The notes under the pieces: generated by a model
Seen by the model: only the letters and a program-made list of their open reading frames with translations
What the model was told of the DNA's origin: nothing
Databases searched by the model: none
Translations under genes and position numbers: made by a program
Shown here: positions 1 through 9,876 of the stretch, piece after piece
Layout: each line of letters begins with the position of its first letter
How positions within the stretch are numbered: position 1 is the stretch's first letter
Assembly: GCA_947069175.1 (NCBI GenBank)
Contig: CAMTDV010000012.1
Span: 36,612,341-36,676,340 of the forward strand
DNA: 64,000 bases
Direction: 5' to 3'
Source of the DNA: Scalesia atractyloides
Taxonomy: Eukaryota; Streptophyta; Magnoliopsida; Asterales; Asteraceae

Positions 1-129
1 TGCGCCAGAAAGTGGAGGCAGAGGTGCTTGAGGACCAGATTTCGAGTGGATAAACTTAAATTTGGGAATCGCCTTCTTCAGTTCTGCACAACAAGCGCAG
101 AATGAGCGAGTCGAAGAACCAATAAAATT

Positions 130-1600
130 TACGAGGAAAAAGATAAGGAAAACTTACCAGGGGAGATTGCTGTGATCAAAGAGTCAAGGTTTGCCTTCTT
201 CCTTATAATCGGCTTGCTGAAAGCAACCTTTTTAAGAGACGACACAACCTTCTCATCCGATTCACCTCGTGACCTCTTGGAGGCATTCTTCTTGGTGAGC
301 TCAGGAATTGGGTCGACTTCCGGCTCCTCTTCAACTAGGATAGACGTGGGGGTCGCGCCAGATAACTGCTCCTTTGATCTCACACTTCCTAAACTCTTCA
401 ACTCACTAGTTCCACCACCTTTGGCCTTGCTACCTAAGTGCGCAACAATTATATAATCATCTAAACTACGTTGTTGAAAACGAGCCGTAGCTTTGCGAAA
501 ATCAGCATCAGAAGTAACTGTAGTCGGTCTCCGCCTTCACATGGCGCGCCCCAACAACAATAACTTTCTTCTTTCTACTTTGCTCTTGGGCTTCTGCTCT
601 TCGGGATACGCCCCAAGATTGCCCAAACTACCTGCAGATATAGAAGGGTGGATGTTTACATGATCCGAGGAGGCAATAGACTCCCCGCTGGAAAGCAAGA
701 CAACATCTTCCCCAGCAGGAGTTATAGCCCGACAAGGCATAGGGTTCAGGATATGCGCACCTTCAGTTACCGTCGGTTGTGTGGCAAAAGCTCCAGCAAC
801 TGGATACATGAAATTGCCCCAAATCTGCTAATACCAGATCTCTTTGTCATCGCGCACATTCCGGACACCCATTTTCCCAGCATGCGCGGTGAAAGCCCGG
901 TGATAAAGCTCGCATTCTACAAACGAAACAGATTGAACTCGTGAACTAGTAACTATAAACCTTATACGAAAACAAGGAAGATAACATCCAAAGAATAGCT
1001 TACCTTGGCCATCTAGAAGGAGCACGAGAACAGTCCTGCTCGTGGTTGGCCATTTATCACTCATACCCACCACCACCAAGACCTGCTCGCCAAAAGCATG
1101 ATTTGGCAGCGCCTGCAACCTTTCATACCACATTGCGCCTTTCGGTAATTCAAGTCTTCCTTGGGGATAGGTGCAGGTCCATGGAATTCCATACCAATCG
1201 GAACTACCTCCTCCGTATGTAGAAAAATTTACACTTCCAATCATGGAAACTCTTCGGAGGGTTGATGAGCAGTGTTTTGGACCCCGAGTGGCAAACGAAT
1301 AAAATCTAAGGGTGGATTGGAGTTGGTAGAAGGCACGGAATTTATCTATCATCGGTTCCTCACCTTGTGAGCGCAGGCAAAACTCGAAGTGTCGAATCCT
1401 AACCATCCCCAGAGGGCTCAGTTGGGAGACATGAATGTGATAATAAGATAGCAAGATTATGTGGCAGGCAAGCGGAAGTTGCCTTCATCGAAGAAATCAA
1501 CGAACAAGGTGATGTATCTCGTTGGCACATCGGCGGCGGTTTGGCCTTTCGCCGGAAATCGGGCATCCCACTCAGCATCGAACTAGTGGCCACAAACCAC
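130..1600 (-). pseudogene. Antisense ORF of a Tat-type retrotransposon (PF04195-like), degenerate
   Basis: Reading leftwards, conserved blocks occur in family order. LSPLGMVRIRHFEF, RAFYQLQSTLRFYSF and MSDKWPTTSRTV lie in 828-1454. GAHILNPMPCRAITPAGED and a VVLLSSGESIASS acidic/serine block lie in 537-809. A lysine-rich tail lies in 129-401. I recognise this as the PF04195-type protein carried antisense by Tat-lineage elements; its function is unknown. An 87-bp intron is likely at 1003-917 (minus-strand GTAAGC donor after CCAAG, TTTGTAG acceptor), because translation through it is non-homologous while both flanks fit. An in-frame TAG just after the EIWY residues (about 828), a frameshift near 537 and stops at the 5' end show it is no longer intact. 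The true start is uncertain. Confidence 0.6.
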
Positions 1601-1866
1601 CTGCTCGAAGGAAGCTTCCTCCCACTTCAATGGTGGCATGCTGCCACCGACTTACTCTACTTCTGGATCCTCTACTCGATCAGACATTATGATTACATAA
1701 TGATAGTCAAGAATTCTAAAAGGAAAACTTGAAGAACACTTGAAGATGTGAAGAAATCTCAAATAAAAACTTGAAGATCTTCAAAGACTGCTTGAAGATT
1801 TGAAAATTCAAAGGAGAAATGAGAGAGAATTCGAACAAAAAGTGTTTCTCTCATAGTCCTCGTCGA

Positions 1867-1876
1867 CTATTTATAA
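1867..1876 (-). promoter_or_regulatory. TATA box for the antisense ORF
   Basis: On the minus strand TATAAATAG lies about 270 bp upstream of the first antisense-ORF homology and is followed about 30 bp later by a pyrimidine/purine-rich leader. Nothing else minus-oriented nearby would use it. Inferred core promoter; not proven. Confidence 0.4.
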
Positions 1877-2323
1877 CCATCACATTAATTACGATGGGTA
1901 ACAATGCCCTAAAAGTTGCGGCGCGTCTCCAATAGGAACACGACACGTTAGGCGGCAAAACCAAGGTGACATTTGCCACGTGCACGTGGGCCTCACTCGC
2001 CTGACACCAGTCGAACGGCAATGACGCCATGCTGCCTACTGTGTCAGCAGTCCCATCAAACGTCGCTCTCACCACTAACTTGTCAGCAGATGTTCTATTT
2101 CAAATTTCGAGATTCGCCTGCGCAAATTTCAAAGATAACTTCACGAGTAAGCTACATAGCTGCGCGGCTTAGGCCTTACCCCAATACACGCACCAGCTTT
2201 TTTATCCCACTTGGTATACGATGCCAAATGCAAGATTACAACACAGACACTTAGCTTTTGTTTCTAGTCCAGAGCTCTAACCACTTGCTTCGCGCATGGA
2301 AGCAACACTGGACTTGGGGGACT

Positions 2324-3344
2324 TGAAGGGGTATGGTCCCAAATCCTGCTCTGACCAAATGAGTTAACCTCAGGTCGCGCGCAAGACCAGACCCAAGATA
2401 CACCATTACGATGATTTCGTGGACCTTGCGCCGACTACATAAATGTTTCCTGAGTCGCACGCGAGGTCATGACTAATACAAGGGCAATCCTTACACTAAG
2501 TCTTTTAAAAAAGAATCATGTTTCCTTTAACCCTGCACCGACTTCATAGATGTTTCCTAAGTCACGCACAAGGTCAAGACTAATACAAGGGCAATCCTTA
2601 CACTTACTCTTTCAGAAAAGAATCTTGGTTCCTTTGACCTTGCGCCGACGACACGGATGTTTCTTGAGTCGCGCGAAAGGAATAAGCGCAGGTTGAAGGA
2701 ATAAGTGCAGGTCAACACAAAACAAGTACGAAAGGTACAAGTGGCAGAGTTGTGGGCCAATAGGCGCTCGACAGGCTGTATTGGATCATGCTGCACGATG
2801 AACAATCGTGCAGGGGACAAGAAGTACACAAGGACATACACGTGGCACCAATCAGCTCGCGCCGACCTCTGTCCCACGATCTCCATTAACCGCTGATGAC
2901 AGACCAGACAACAAGGACAATCCTTAGGACACGTGGATCCATTCACCATGCGCCAAGCACCCTTCCCGCCAGGGATCACTAACGGTCATGACAGACGAGA
3001 CATAATGGATATTCCTCGTTTCGACCTCAGACCCAAGGCCCATCAGCCCATCTCCTTCACAAATCTCTCCGGCTATATATAGAGGACTTCACCTTCAGGT
3101 TTAAGGATCGCTCCCTTGATCTCTCACTTTATACACACACTTTTATCTCAAAACGAATAGTTATTCTCACGCCGGATGGTGGTTATAAGGAGACCCCCCC
3201 CCCCCATTCTCACCCTTGTAACGAGCTTATGGTGTGTTGTTAGTTTTGAAGGATTATCATTGCTTGATTAGGCGAGACGAAAGAAGATTAACCTTTATTT
3301 GTCGAGACACTTAATCATCACTAGATTAGTTTGGTGTTTATTCA
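2324..3344 (+). repeat. 3' LTR of the Tat-type element
   Basis: It starts TGAAGGGGTATGG and ends GTGTTTATTCA (TG...CA), and matches the solo LTR at 18257-18963 at both ends. A TATA box (ctatatatag, about 3073-3082) is followed by a leader shared with the solo copy (CACCTTCAGGTTTAAGGATCGC and onward). It is about 310 bp longer than the solo LTR, mainly because of a 107-bp tandem repeat at 2424-2690. A homopolymer C tract (3194-3205) sits near the 3' end. The right flank begins GGGGG. The left target-site duplication cannot be seen because the 5' LTR is off-window. Confidence 0.75.
2424..2690 (+). repeat. 107-bp tandem repeat in the LTR, about 2.5 units
   Basis: The word CCTTGCGCCGAC (variants CCCTGCACCGAC and CCTTGCGCCGAC) recurs at about 2424, 2531 and 2638. 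Each is followed by a similar '...ATGTTTCCTGAGTCGC...' stretch and by 'ACTAATACAAGGGCAATCC'. The exact 107-bp spacing and 80-90 percent apparent similarity indicate tandem duplication. It lies upstream of the LTR TATA box (U3) and is absent from the solo LTR. Confidence 0.7.
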
Positions 3345-3870
3345 GGGGGTTTTTCGAGTTGTTATACGTGTTCGTTTGTGAAGAAATATACATGTTCTCG
3401 AACTATTCATGAACATTCAACGAACTAGATTTTATGTTCGTGTTTTGTTAAGGCAACTTGTTCGTGTTCGTTTGTATTTGTTTGTTAATTTTAAGCAACA
3501 AACGAAAACGAACGTTGATGAACACAAATGAGCACAAACTAATGTTCATGAACACAAATGGAAACAAACGAACCCAAACAAACGTTCATGAATAGATTAT
3601 ATAATACACCGAGGCTTACTAAATATTTTTTTTTAAATTTTGAAGTACATAAATCTAATATAAAAACTAAAAATACTAATGAACTATCGAACACAAACGA
3701 ACACGTTACCGAACGTTCACGAACATAAATGAACGAAAATGGCCTCTGTTCATGTTCGTTCGTTTAACTAGACAAACGAAATTTCTTGTTCGGGTTCGTT
3801 TGTTTAATAAACGAACGAACACAAACGACTTTCCGCCGAACAGTTTACGAACTGTTCGTCCAAACTTTTG
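3345..3870. repeat. Dense GTTCGT/ACGAAC inverted-word repeat region
   Basis: Dozens of copies of GTTCGTTTGT and its complement ACAAACGAAC are interspersed on both strands, including a near-perfect palindrome around 3800-3830. Such arrays are typical of the subterminal regions of plant hAT-like non-autonomous elements. No terminal inverted repeats or target duplication could be delimited, so the element class is inference. No coding potential. Confidence 0.5.
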
Positions 3871-4045
3871 GTTTGTTTACATGCTATTTCTTATTGAATT
3901 TCTTAGTTTTATGTGCCTATGTGTTTAAAATTTTTAATAGTTGGTAATGATTGTAATAATTGTTGCTACTTGAGTAATATTTGAAAAGTATTGTGATTAA
4001 GGTAATATTAATCTTGTTTATAGGTTGTGACGTCGAGTTAATCGA

Positions 4046-5160
4046 ATGGGAAAGAAAAGAACAGACGAGGGTGGAGAAAAGAGTAAACACGACGGTAAAG
4101 AAGGAATCAGTAATGCTTGCCAACATGGTTCAAAAGCCCATAAAGCAAGAAAGTAACGAGTAACGCTAAACACAACCACCTCCAATTCTCAATCCTATGC
4201 AGACATTGATCTTCCGTCTTCAGACTATGATGTGGAATATCTCTTTGAAGAAGATGAAAATCAGAAAGCGGGCATTAAAATGGGCAGTAGAAAAGAGAGG
4301 GCTACTGATAGAAATCTTGAAATGACTGTAACCGATACGGAGTTAAAAAAACGAGAAAAAAGAGTTATGGATAGTGCTCAAGTAGAGGAGAAGGCCAAAC
4401 GTAAGGATTCAGAAGATCCGTTTACGATTCTGATTGGTAGTCGGGCTCAAGGTCAAGATGATGCTCAGGCGAGTGTAAAAGACATAACGGTGGAAAATTT
4501 TTCAGTTTCAGCAGGTGGTAAAGAGCTGTTAAAGAATGTATCGATTAAGATCTCACATGGAATGAAGTGAATAAAAAAGTTTGATGATTTTGAAGGCGGG
4601 TATGAGGAACGTGGCAAAGAAGTGAATAGAAAGTTTGAAACTTATGACAAACAAGTAAAGGCTGCAAAACGGGCTGGGAACCAGAAACAACAAGCGAAAG
4701 TCAAAGAAAAAGCAAATTTTGTAGTCAAAGAAGCGAAGAAAAAGTCAAAGGGGAAAGGTGGAGAAGAGGAAGAGATTCCGGAGGCCCCACATAGATGGAG
4801 AGATTATACAGTGGAATTTCATTTTCCCAAGCTTACTGAGTTAACGCCACCATTGTTACAGCTTATTGATGTGGGTTTTAGTTATCCAGAAAGAGATGAC
4901 TTCAGGCTATCTGATGTAGATGTATATGGGTACGCGTGCCGCTATTGTGGGACCCAATGGAGCTGGAAAGTCGACACTACTAAACCTTCTTGCTGGTGAC
5001 TTAAACCCGACAGAGGGTGAAGTAAGAAGGAGCCAAAAGTTGAGAATTGGGAGATATTCACAACATTTTGTTGACCTTTTGACCATGAGTGAAGCACCTG
5101 TTGAGTATCTTCTCCGCTTACATCCAGATCAAGAGGGTTGCAGTAAACAAGAAGGTTTAC
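4046..5160 (+). pseudogene. ABCF4: Truncated ABCF-type ATPase gene fragment (GCN20/ABCF4-like)
   Basis: Begins with a plausible ATG at 4046 (MGKKRTDEGG). It continues through the acidic/lysine-rich N-terminal region with DYLFEED-like residues (DVEYLFEEDENQ), then VKDITVENFSVSAGGKELL and KISHG, where the first ATP-binding domain should start. Practically all of that domain is missing: a stop at 4570 is followed directly by the linker (FDDFEGGYEE, NRKFETYDKQVKAAKRAGNQ). The second domain follows with Walker A GPNGAGKST (about 4948-4974, after a +1 shift), SQKLRIGRYSQHFVDLL and LRLHPDQEG. It then ends at what looks like an intron donor (AAG/GTTTAC, about 5153). Family members are cytosolic paired-ATPase ABC proteins without membrane domains, linked to translation. 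With several stops, one frameshift and no ABC signature or Walker B, it cannot encode a working protein. Apparent intron remnants at both ends suggest copying of genomic DNA rather than mRNA. Confidence 0.8.
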
Positions 5161-5264
5161 ATCTTTATTGTGCCCATTATACAAAAATCTGATTACAAAT
5201 TTCTTCAGTAAATTGATCTTTTAAAAAGGTTTACATCTTTATTGTGCCCATTATACAAAAATCT
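5154..5264 (+). repeat. 37-bp direct repeat at the broken end of the ABCF fragment
   Basis: GGTTTACATCTTTATTGTGC and the following 17 bases occur at 5154-5190 and again identically at 5228-5264, separated by 37 unrelated bases. The first copy begins exactly where coding similarity ends. Probably a local duplication at a breakpoint. Confidence 0.75.
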
Positions 5265-5281
5265 CCCATAATTAAATTGTA

Positions 5282-5360
5282 GGGGTGCTAAACGGGTCGT
5301 GTTCGTGGGTTGACGGGTTCAACCCGACCCGAACCTAAAAATTTTAGACGAACCCGAACT
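5282..5360. repeat. hAT-like MITE end fragment
   Basis: Starts TAGGGGTGCTAAACGGGTCG and contains clustered GGGTT/AACCC words (CGGGTTCAACCCGACCCGAAC). The TAGGGGTG start is typical of hAT-like plant MITEs. No matching second end or target duplication found, so this is a remnant. Confidence 0.4.
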
Positions 5361-5592
5361 CGACCCCTTCCGTGCCTCATATTTTAGGAATTACAGCTTT
5401 GTTTCAAGTACTTCATAATTGCTTGTGTTTAGATATGCATTTTTGAATTGATTATCAATTTTAACGTTTGAATAACATATTCATATTCTGCATTTGAATT
5501 ATTTAAAGGTCCAAGAATTTCTTATTTTTTTATTATTTTAATATGTTATTTGAATAACATATTCATATTCTGCATTTAACTATTTAAAGGTC
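5361..5592 (+). repeat. Copied fragment of IPUT1 exon 9 and intron 9
   Basis: 5361-5536 closely matches 15345-15532: the last 49 coding bases of exon 9 (CGACCCCTTCCGTGCCTCAT onward) and the first part of intron 9, same orientation. Single-base losses remove the GCAAG/GT splice junction (tttgtttcaagtacttc). The motif GAATAACATATTCATATTCT to AAAGGTC is present a second time at about 5551-5592, a 42-bp internal duplication absent from the original. It lies next to the ABCF fragment, so this block collects pieces of two host genes. Confidence 0.85.
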
Positions 5593-6340
5593 GTCACCAC
5601 CACCACTTCCCAGTTGTCGCCATCATCACCACCCGGTATCTCTCTACCTACCTATCTCTCCATCTCTCTAACTATGTCCATCAACACCATCACCACTAAC
5701 AGCCACCAACAACCAACATTGTTCTTCACCGATCATGCTCACGCTGCCGCCACCCACTACCAAACGTCGATGCCAAACGCTGCCGCCAACCACTTCGATT
5801 AGGTGGCTGGATTTGAAATTAAGTTTCATTGAAATTAGATTGCTGAGGGTGGATATTTAGGGTGCATCTACATTGAGAAAGATTACTGGGGATTCTGCAG
5901 CTTGTTTGATTTTCTTGAAGCTGGATTATTAAACAGGTTCGTTGTACATGTTCTAGGGGGTCGCCGTGATGGTACATATTCATGGTGATTTGGTGGAGGG
6001 CTACAGTGAAGGGTGTGTGGGGGGGGGGGGGGGGGGTTTAATCGAAGGGTTGTAGGTTAGGGGTTGAATCAGTGGACTAATGGTGGGGAGGTGCGGCTGT
6101 GGGTGGTGGCTGTGCGGGGGTTAGTGGCGGTGAATCTTTTTTGGTGGTGGCTGTTTTATGGATGTGGTTGCAGGTGGGGGAGTTGTTGGCTAGTGGTGGC
6201 GGTGATGGTTATTGAAAGTCGTGGAAGGTGATGGTTGTAGTGGTTGATTGGGACGGTTGTTGACGGTGACAAAGAGAGGTAGAAAGAGAGAAAGGGGGTA
6301 GAGATAGAGAATAGATCGTATACATATATACATATACATA
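5593..6340. other. Non-coding block rich in CCA/TGG triplets with a poly-G tract
   Basis: Left part is CACCACCACC-rich and right part is GGTGGTGGC-rich, giving weak inverted symmetry. A run of 18 G lies at 6019-6036. The short ORF at 5614-5802 is low complexity and unsupported. Possibly the body of a Mutator-like non-autonomous element, but no terminal repeats could be delimited. Confidence 0.3.
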
Positions 6341-9300
6341 TTATATTAATATATTATATTATTTTTAAAATTTGTTTTTGTCTTATTTTGTAAAAAAAAT
6401 TTAAATAAATAGGTAAAAAGATCCAAACTACCCTTGTATGAGTTAATTTAACTGAAAAAATAAACTGGGTTAGGGCCAAATGACAAACCGTACATGATTT
6501 TGAAACATTAAGTACAAAACTCATCAATTTTAAAGATAAAGGGTACTGCCTAAAATTGGGTATAAAGATAAAGGACAAAATTTGAAATTCACTCCTTCTT
6601 TCTTTTCTGTTAAGTATTACGTGATATTGTATATATTTTGTAAGTTAAGTTTTATGTATAACAATTAACTATTAACTATAACTGTATAATCTTTACTCGG
6701 TTAAGTTGTATGTCTAAACTGTGAATCATTAATGAAAGCTTATTATTAAGTTTTATGTTTGCTTTTTGTGCTTGTTTAGGAAACTATGAAACTGAACAGA
6801 TATCAGTATTTTTATACATCATTCAATTCATATAAAGCCTCCATAAAAAACCGTTAGTAACGGTTCGGTTTGGTTCAGTTTCAATTTTTAACGTTTGGTT
6901 TTGGTTTTCAATTATCAAAAATCGTTACTAACGGTTTGATTCACGGTTTGACTAATAAACCGTCAAAACCGGACCGTAAACACCCCTAATGCGGAGGTGG
7001 TAGGGTGTTAAAAAAATAAAATCCTTTTAGAGCATTCACGGTATAATTTACGTGACCCGTTTGACAGATACACCTTTTTTAGAGTTGCCCAGATCAACCC
7101 ACAAGGTAAGGAAAGCTCACCCAAATTGACCCGCTTATTACACTCACCTACACATTACTCCACTCATTACAATGCAGTAAAAAAATAGTTTGTATAAATC
7201 TCACAATAGAATTTCGGTGACTAAATCGGTGTTCCTTGTTTCCTTCATATCCTAGATTACTTAACTGTCCAGATTAATATTGATATACGTTACTACTTAC
7301 ATCCTGGATTAGTTAAAAGCCGGAATTAATATAGATATATGTTACGACTTCATAACCCGGATTACATAAACGCGCAGATTATTATAGATATATGTCACGA
7401 CAATGAAGAATGAAATGCCACGGGAAGATGTGAATGACGACCACCATGGCGTTCCGTTAGGACTTCCCTAAACGCCACCGGAAGAACTAAATGGCGGCAT
7501 CTGTGGCGCACCACCAAACCCATTCCGTTTTCGTCCTTGAGGACAAGGGAATTTTGATGAGGTGGGAAATTGATTCAACCGACCCGAACGTGATACCAAT
7601 AGATCCGTTTGGTATTTGGAGTAGTCAACAAACCAGTCAATAACTATTTCATGATTTCATGCATGCACTGTTACTACTGTTAAAGTTATTTTAGTATTTT
7701 ACTTCTTTAGTCTAATTACCCATCCATACCCATGATCACATGTTCACGATCATGTACCTTCAATTTGCGTTATTTAAAGAGTTTTTTACTGTAATAAAAT
7801 AGGATCAAAAAAATATGCTCTATTGCCTTGTCCTTTTTCATATTTATCGGGAGATTCATCATCTCGAATCCATCTCTATCGTTATATTACTTAGAGCACT
7901 ACAAAACCAATTCCACGTGGATAGCTGCCCAAAGTAAACTGCCTCTCTCACAACTGCAAAAACAAACGATCTCTTCCTTTCGCTCACATAACTTGTTTAA
8001 AGGTTTCTTTATATTTTCTTCAACAAAACCCAGTCTCTCTTACATGTAAATCATTCCCTCTCTTTAAAAACACCATAAGCTCCACGCTCGATTGTATCTT
8101 GGTTGGCCAAAATACATATGTCGAATATTCATAATATGTCAATATGAAAGCCGGTCCGTCTTCGAGAATGTTAGAAAATTTTGGGCCTTCGGCGAGAGAA
8201 AAAAACTAGGCCCCATCCGCTCATAAATTCATCAATGACATATATAAAAAGTAAAACCCATAATAATATGACTATAATTGGTATATAATCTTTAATTTGG
8301 GCTTGGTTGTTTGAAATTTGGGCCTTTTAAAACTGAGCGGGCCGTTTTTCAATTAGTTATTTAGTTTGGGTTTAAATTTTGGGCCTTTTAAAATGGTTGT
8401 AACTCTAAGTATTAAAATAAATTAGTATAGCTAAAGTAAAACTAGAGGTTTTTTAAATATAAATTTTTTTACGTCCCAGCCCCTTAGGTTTTTGGCCTTG
8501 AGCCATCGCCCACCCAACCCTATGAAATGTGCACTTCCAATCAGCATGGAGTTGCAAACATATACTTTGGTTGTCCCTCGCCCTCGATGAAGAACTTTGA
8601 TCATTACCACTTTATATATTCCACGATGTTGATCACGTCTTGTGGTGATAATATTCGTTATTTAGTTTTAAACTTATTAAACTAAACCTGAACCGATGAA
8701 TGTTATTAATGTGTCGTCAAACTAGCATAAAAAATGAAAAGGATGTATTAAGAGAAAAATCTCTTTATTGTCTCTCACAAATAAAATACGATATATCATA
8801 TATTATGACTTAGATATCATGTTCACTATCTAATTTTGATGGCCCATATGTCAAACTATGGACCAAATCATTAATAACCGTATCTGCGTATCGAAAACCA
8901 AAACCAAACAAAACCAAACCTTGACGAACGGTTTGGTTCAAGTTTAAATCTCTACGGTTCAATGTCGGTACAGGTTGACCTTAAAGTGGTAAAAAACTGA
9001 AATAATTAATAAACACCAATAAATTGTATGGATGTGAATGGGTTGGTTTTGGCCATGTTGTAAAAATCTCCAACTAGCCTCTGATAAGTCGTCGATTAAT
9101 GCTAGTCGGAGGTTAATCGAGTAGTTTTTATCTAATCGGCTAATAAATTAGAAAGCGGTCAACAATAGTAAAATCCATTTATAATTGACCAAAATTTGGT
9201 GGCAGTCAGCGATTATAGCCAATTTTTTTACCAAACTTGTAAATTCCGGCAATTAATCCTATCTACTAGAGAATGTGGGTTGAAAAAAGTGTTAAAACAT

Positions 9301-9780
9301 GCCTACTTAAAAAAATACACATAAAAATGTGTGTATCTACGTTAAAACTGGAAATTAAAGAAAAAATCCAATCCGATTAATTCTATAAATCGCTACTCAG
9401 TTGCCACCGGCCGACATGATTCTTACAATAATGATATGGGCCCAAAATGCCCAAAACCATAACTACTGTTCGGTTTCATCAGTTAACTCTATTATGGGTC
9501 CGTGAAGTCGGTTTCTGCACAATTAAACCTAAAATTAAAATTTACTGTGTAATAATACCATAAAACCTATCATATACACACATAATAATAATAATTATAC
9601 CGGCTCGTGAAGACCCCAGATCGGATCGTGACCAACCTGGAAAACGAATATCCGAGTAAACAACGGAGTTGCCACTTTTGACGCTTCTCCCAGTCGCAGG
9701 CCACTGGAAATATCCACAAGGAAGATACTCAAACCCTTTTCAAACCCTCGTTTTTGCTTTAAATCTTATCATAACCCAAC
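6341..9780. other. Intergenic DNA without a supported gene
   Basis: AT-rich. Contains fragments of dispersed repeats: an ACCGTTAGTAACGGT-centred hAT-like end finishing AAACACCCCTA (6850-6990), a similar CGGTTTGGTT-rich stretch (8880-8960), and a GTCCTTGAGGACAAG block (7530-7550) resembling the 3' end of some gypsy pol genes. The short ORF at 7828-8049 lacks an ATG start and family features. The last few hundred bases may hold the promoter of the downstream glycosyltransferase gene, but no clear TATA box was identified. Confidence 0.4.
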
Positions 9781-9876
9781 CCTCTACATATCCTTCATTC
9801 TCATGATTATCATTGCTAGATTCTCATAATTCGTTTCCGATCTATCGAAATATCTCCTGTATTGTACTCCGAAAAG

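Larger units (their letters stand above)
1..3344 (+). mobile_element. Tat-type Ty3/gypsy LTR retrotransposon, 3' part (continues left of window)
   Basis: The 3' end of an LTR element in plus orientation. It ends in an LTR at 2324-3344 that is preceded by a G-rich polypurine tract (acttgggggact, 2312-2323). Upstream lies a degenerate antisense ORF (about 130-1600, minus strand) resembling the 'putative gypsy type transposon' domain family (PF04195). An antisense ORF between pol and the 3' LTR is a known trait of Tat/Ogre/Retand-lineage elements. No gag or pol is visible because the element runs off the left edge. The same LTR family occurs as a solo LTR at 18257-18963. The lineage call is inference from the antisense ORF plus the polypurine tract. 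Confidence 0.72.

Noticed and set aside
2557..2979. 140-codon minus-strand ORF in the Tat-type LTR
   Set aside because: Lies in U3/R of an LTR, has no conserved domain and is antisense to repeats; a chance frame.
3345..3870. Centromeric or telomeric satellite
   Set aside because: Words are short, irregular and on both strands; no fixed monomer length.
7828..8049. Small plus-strand ORF, 73 codons
   Set aside because: Begins with a non-ATG codon, biased AT-rich content, no family features or splice context.
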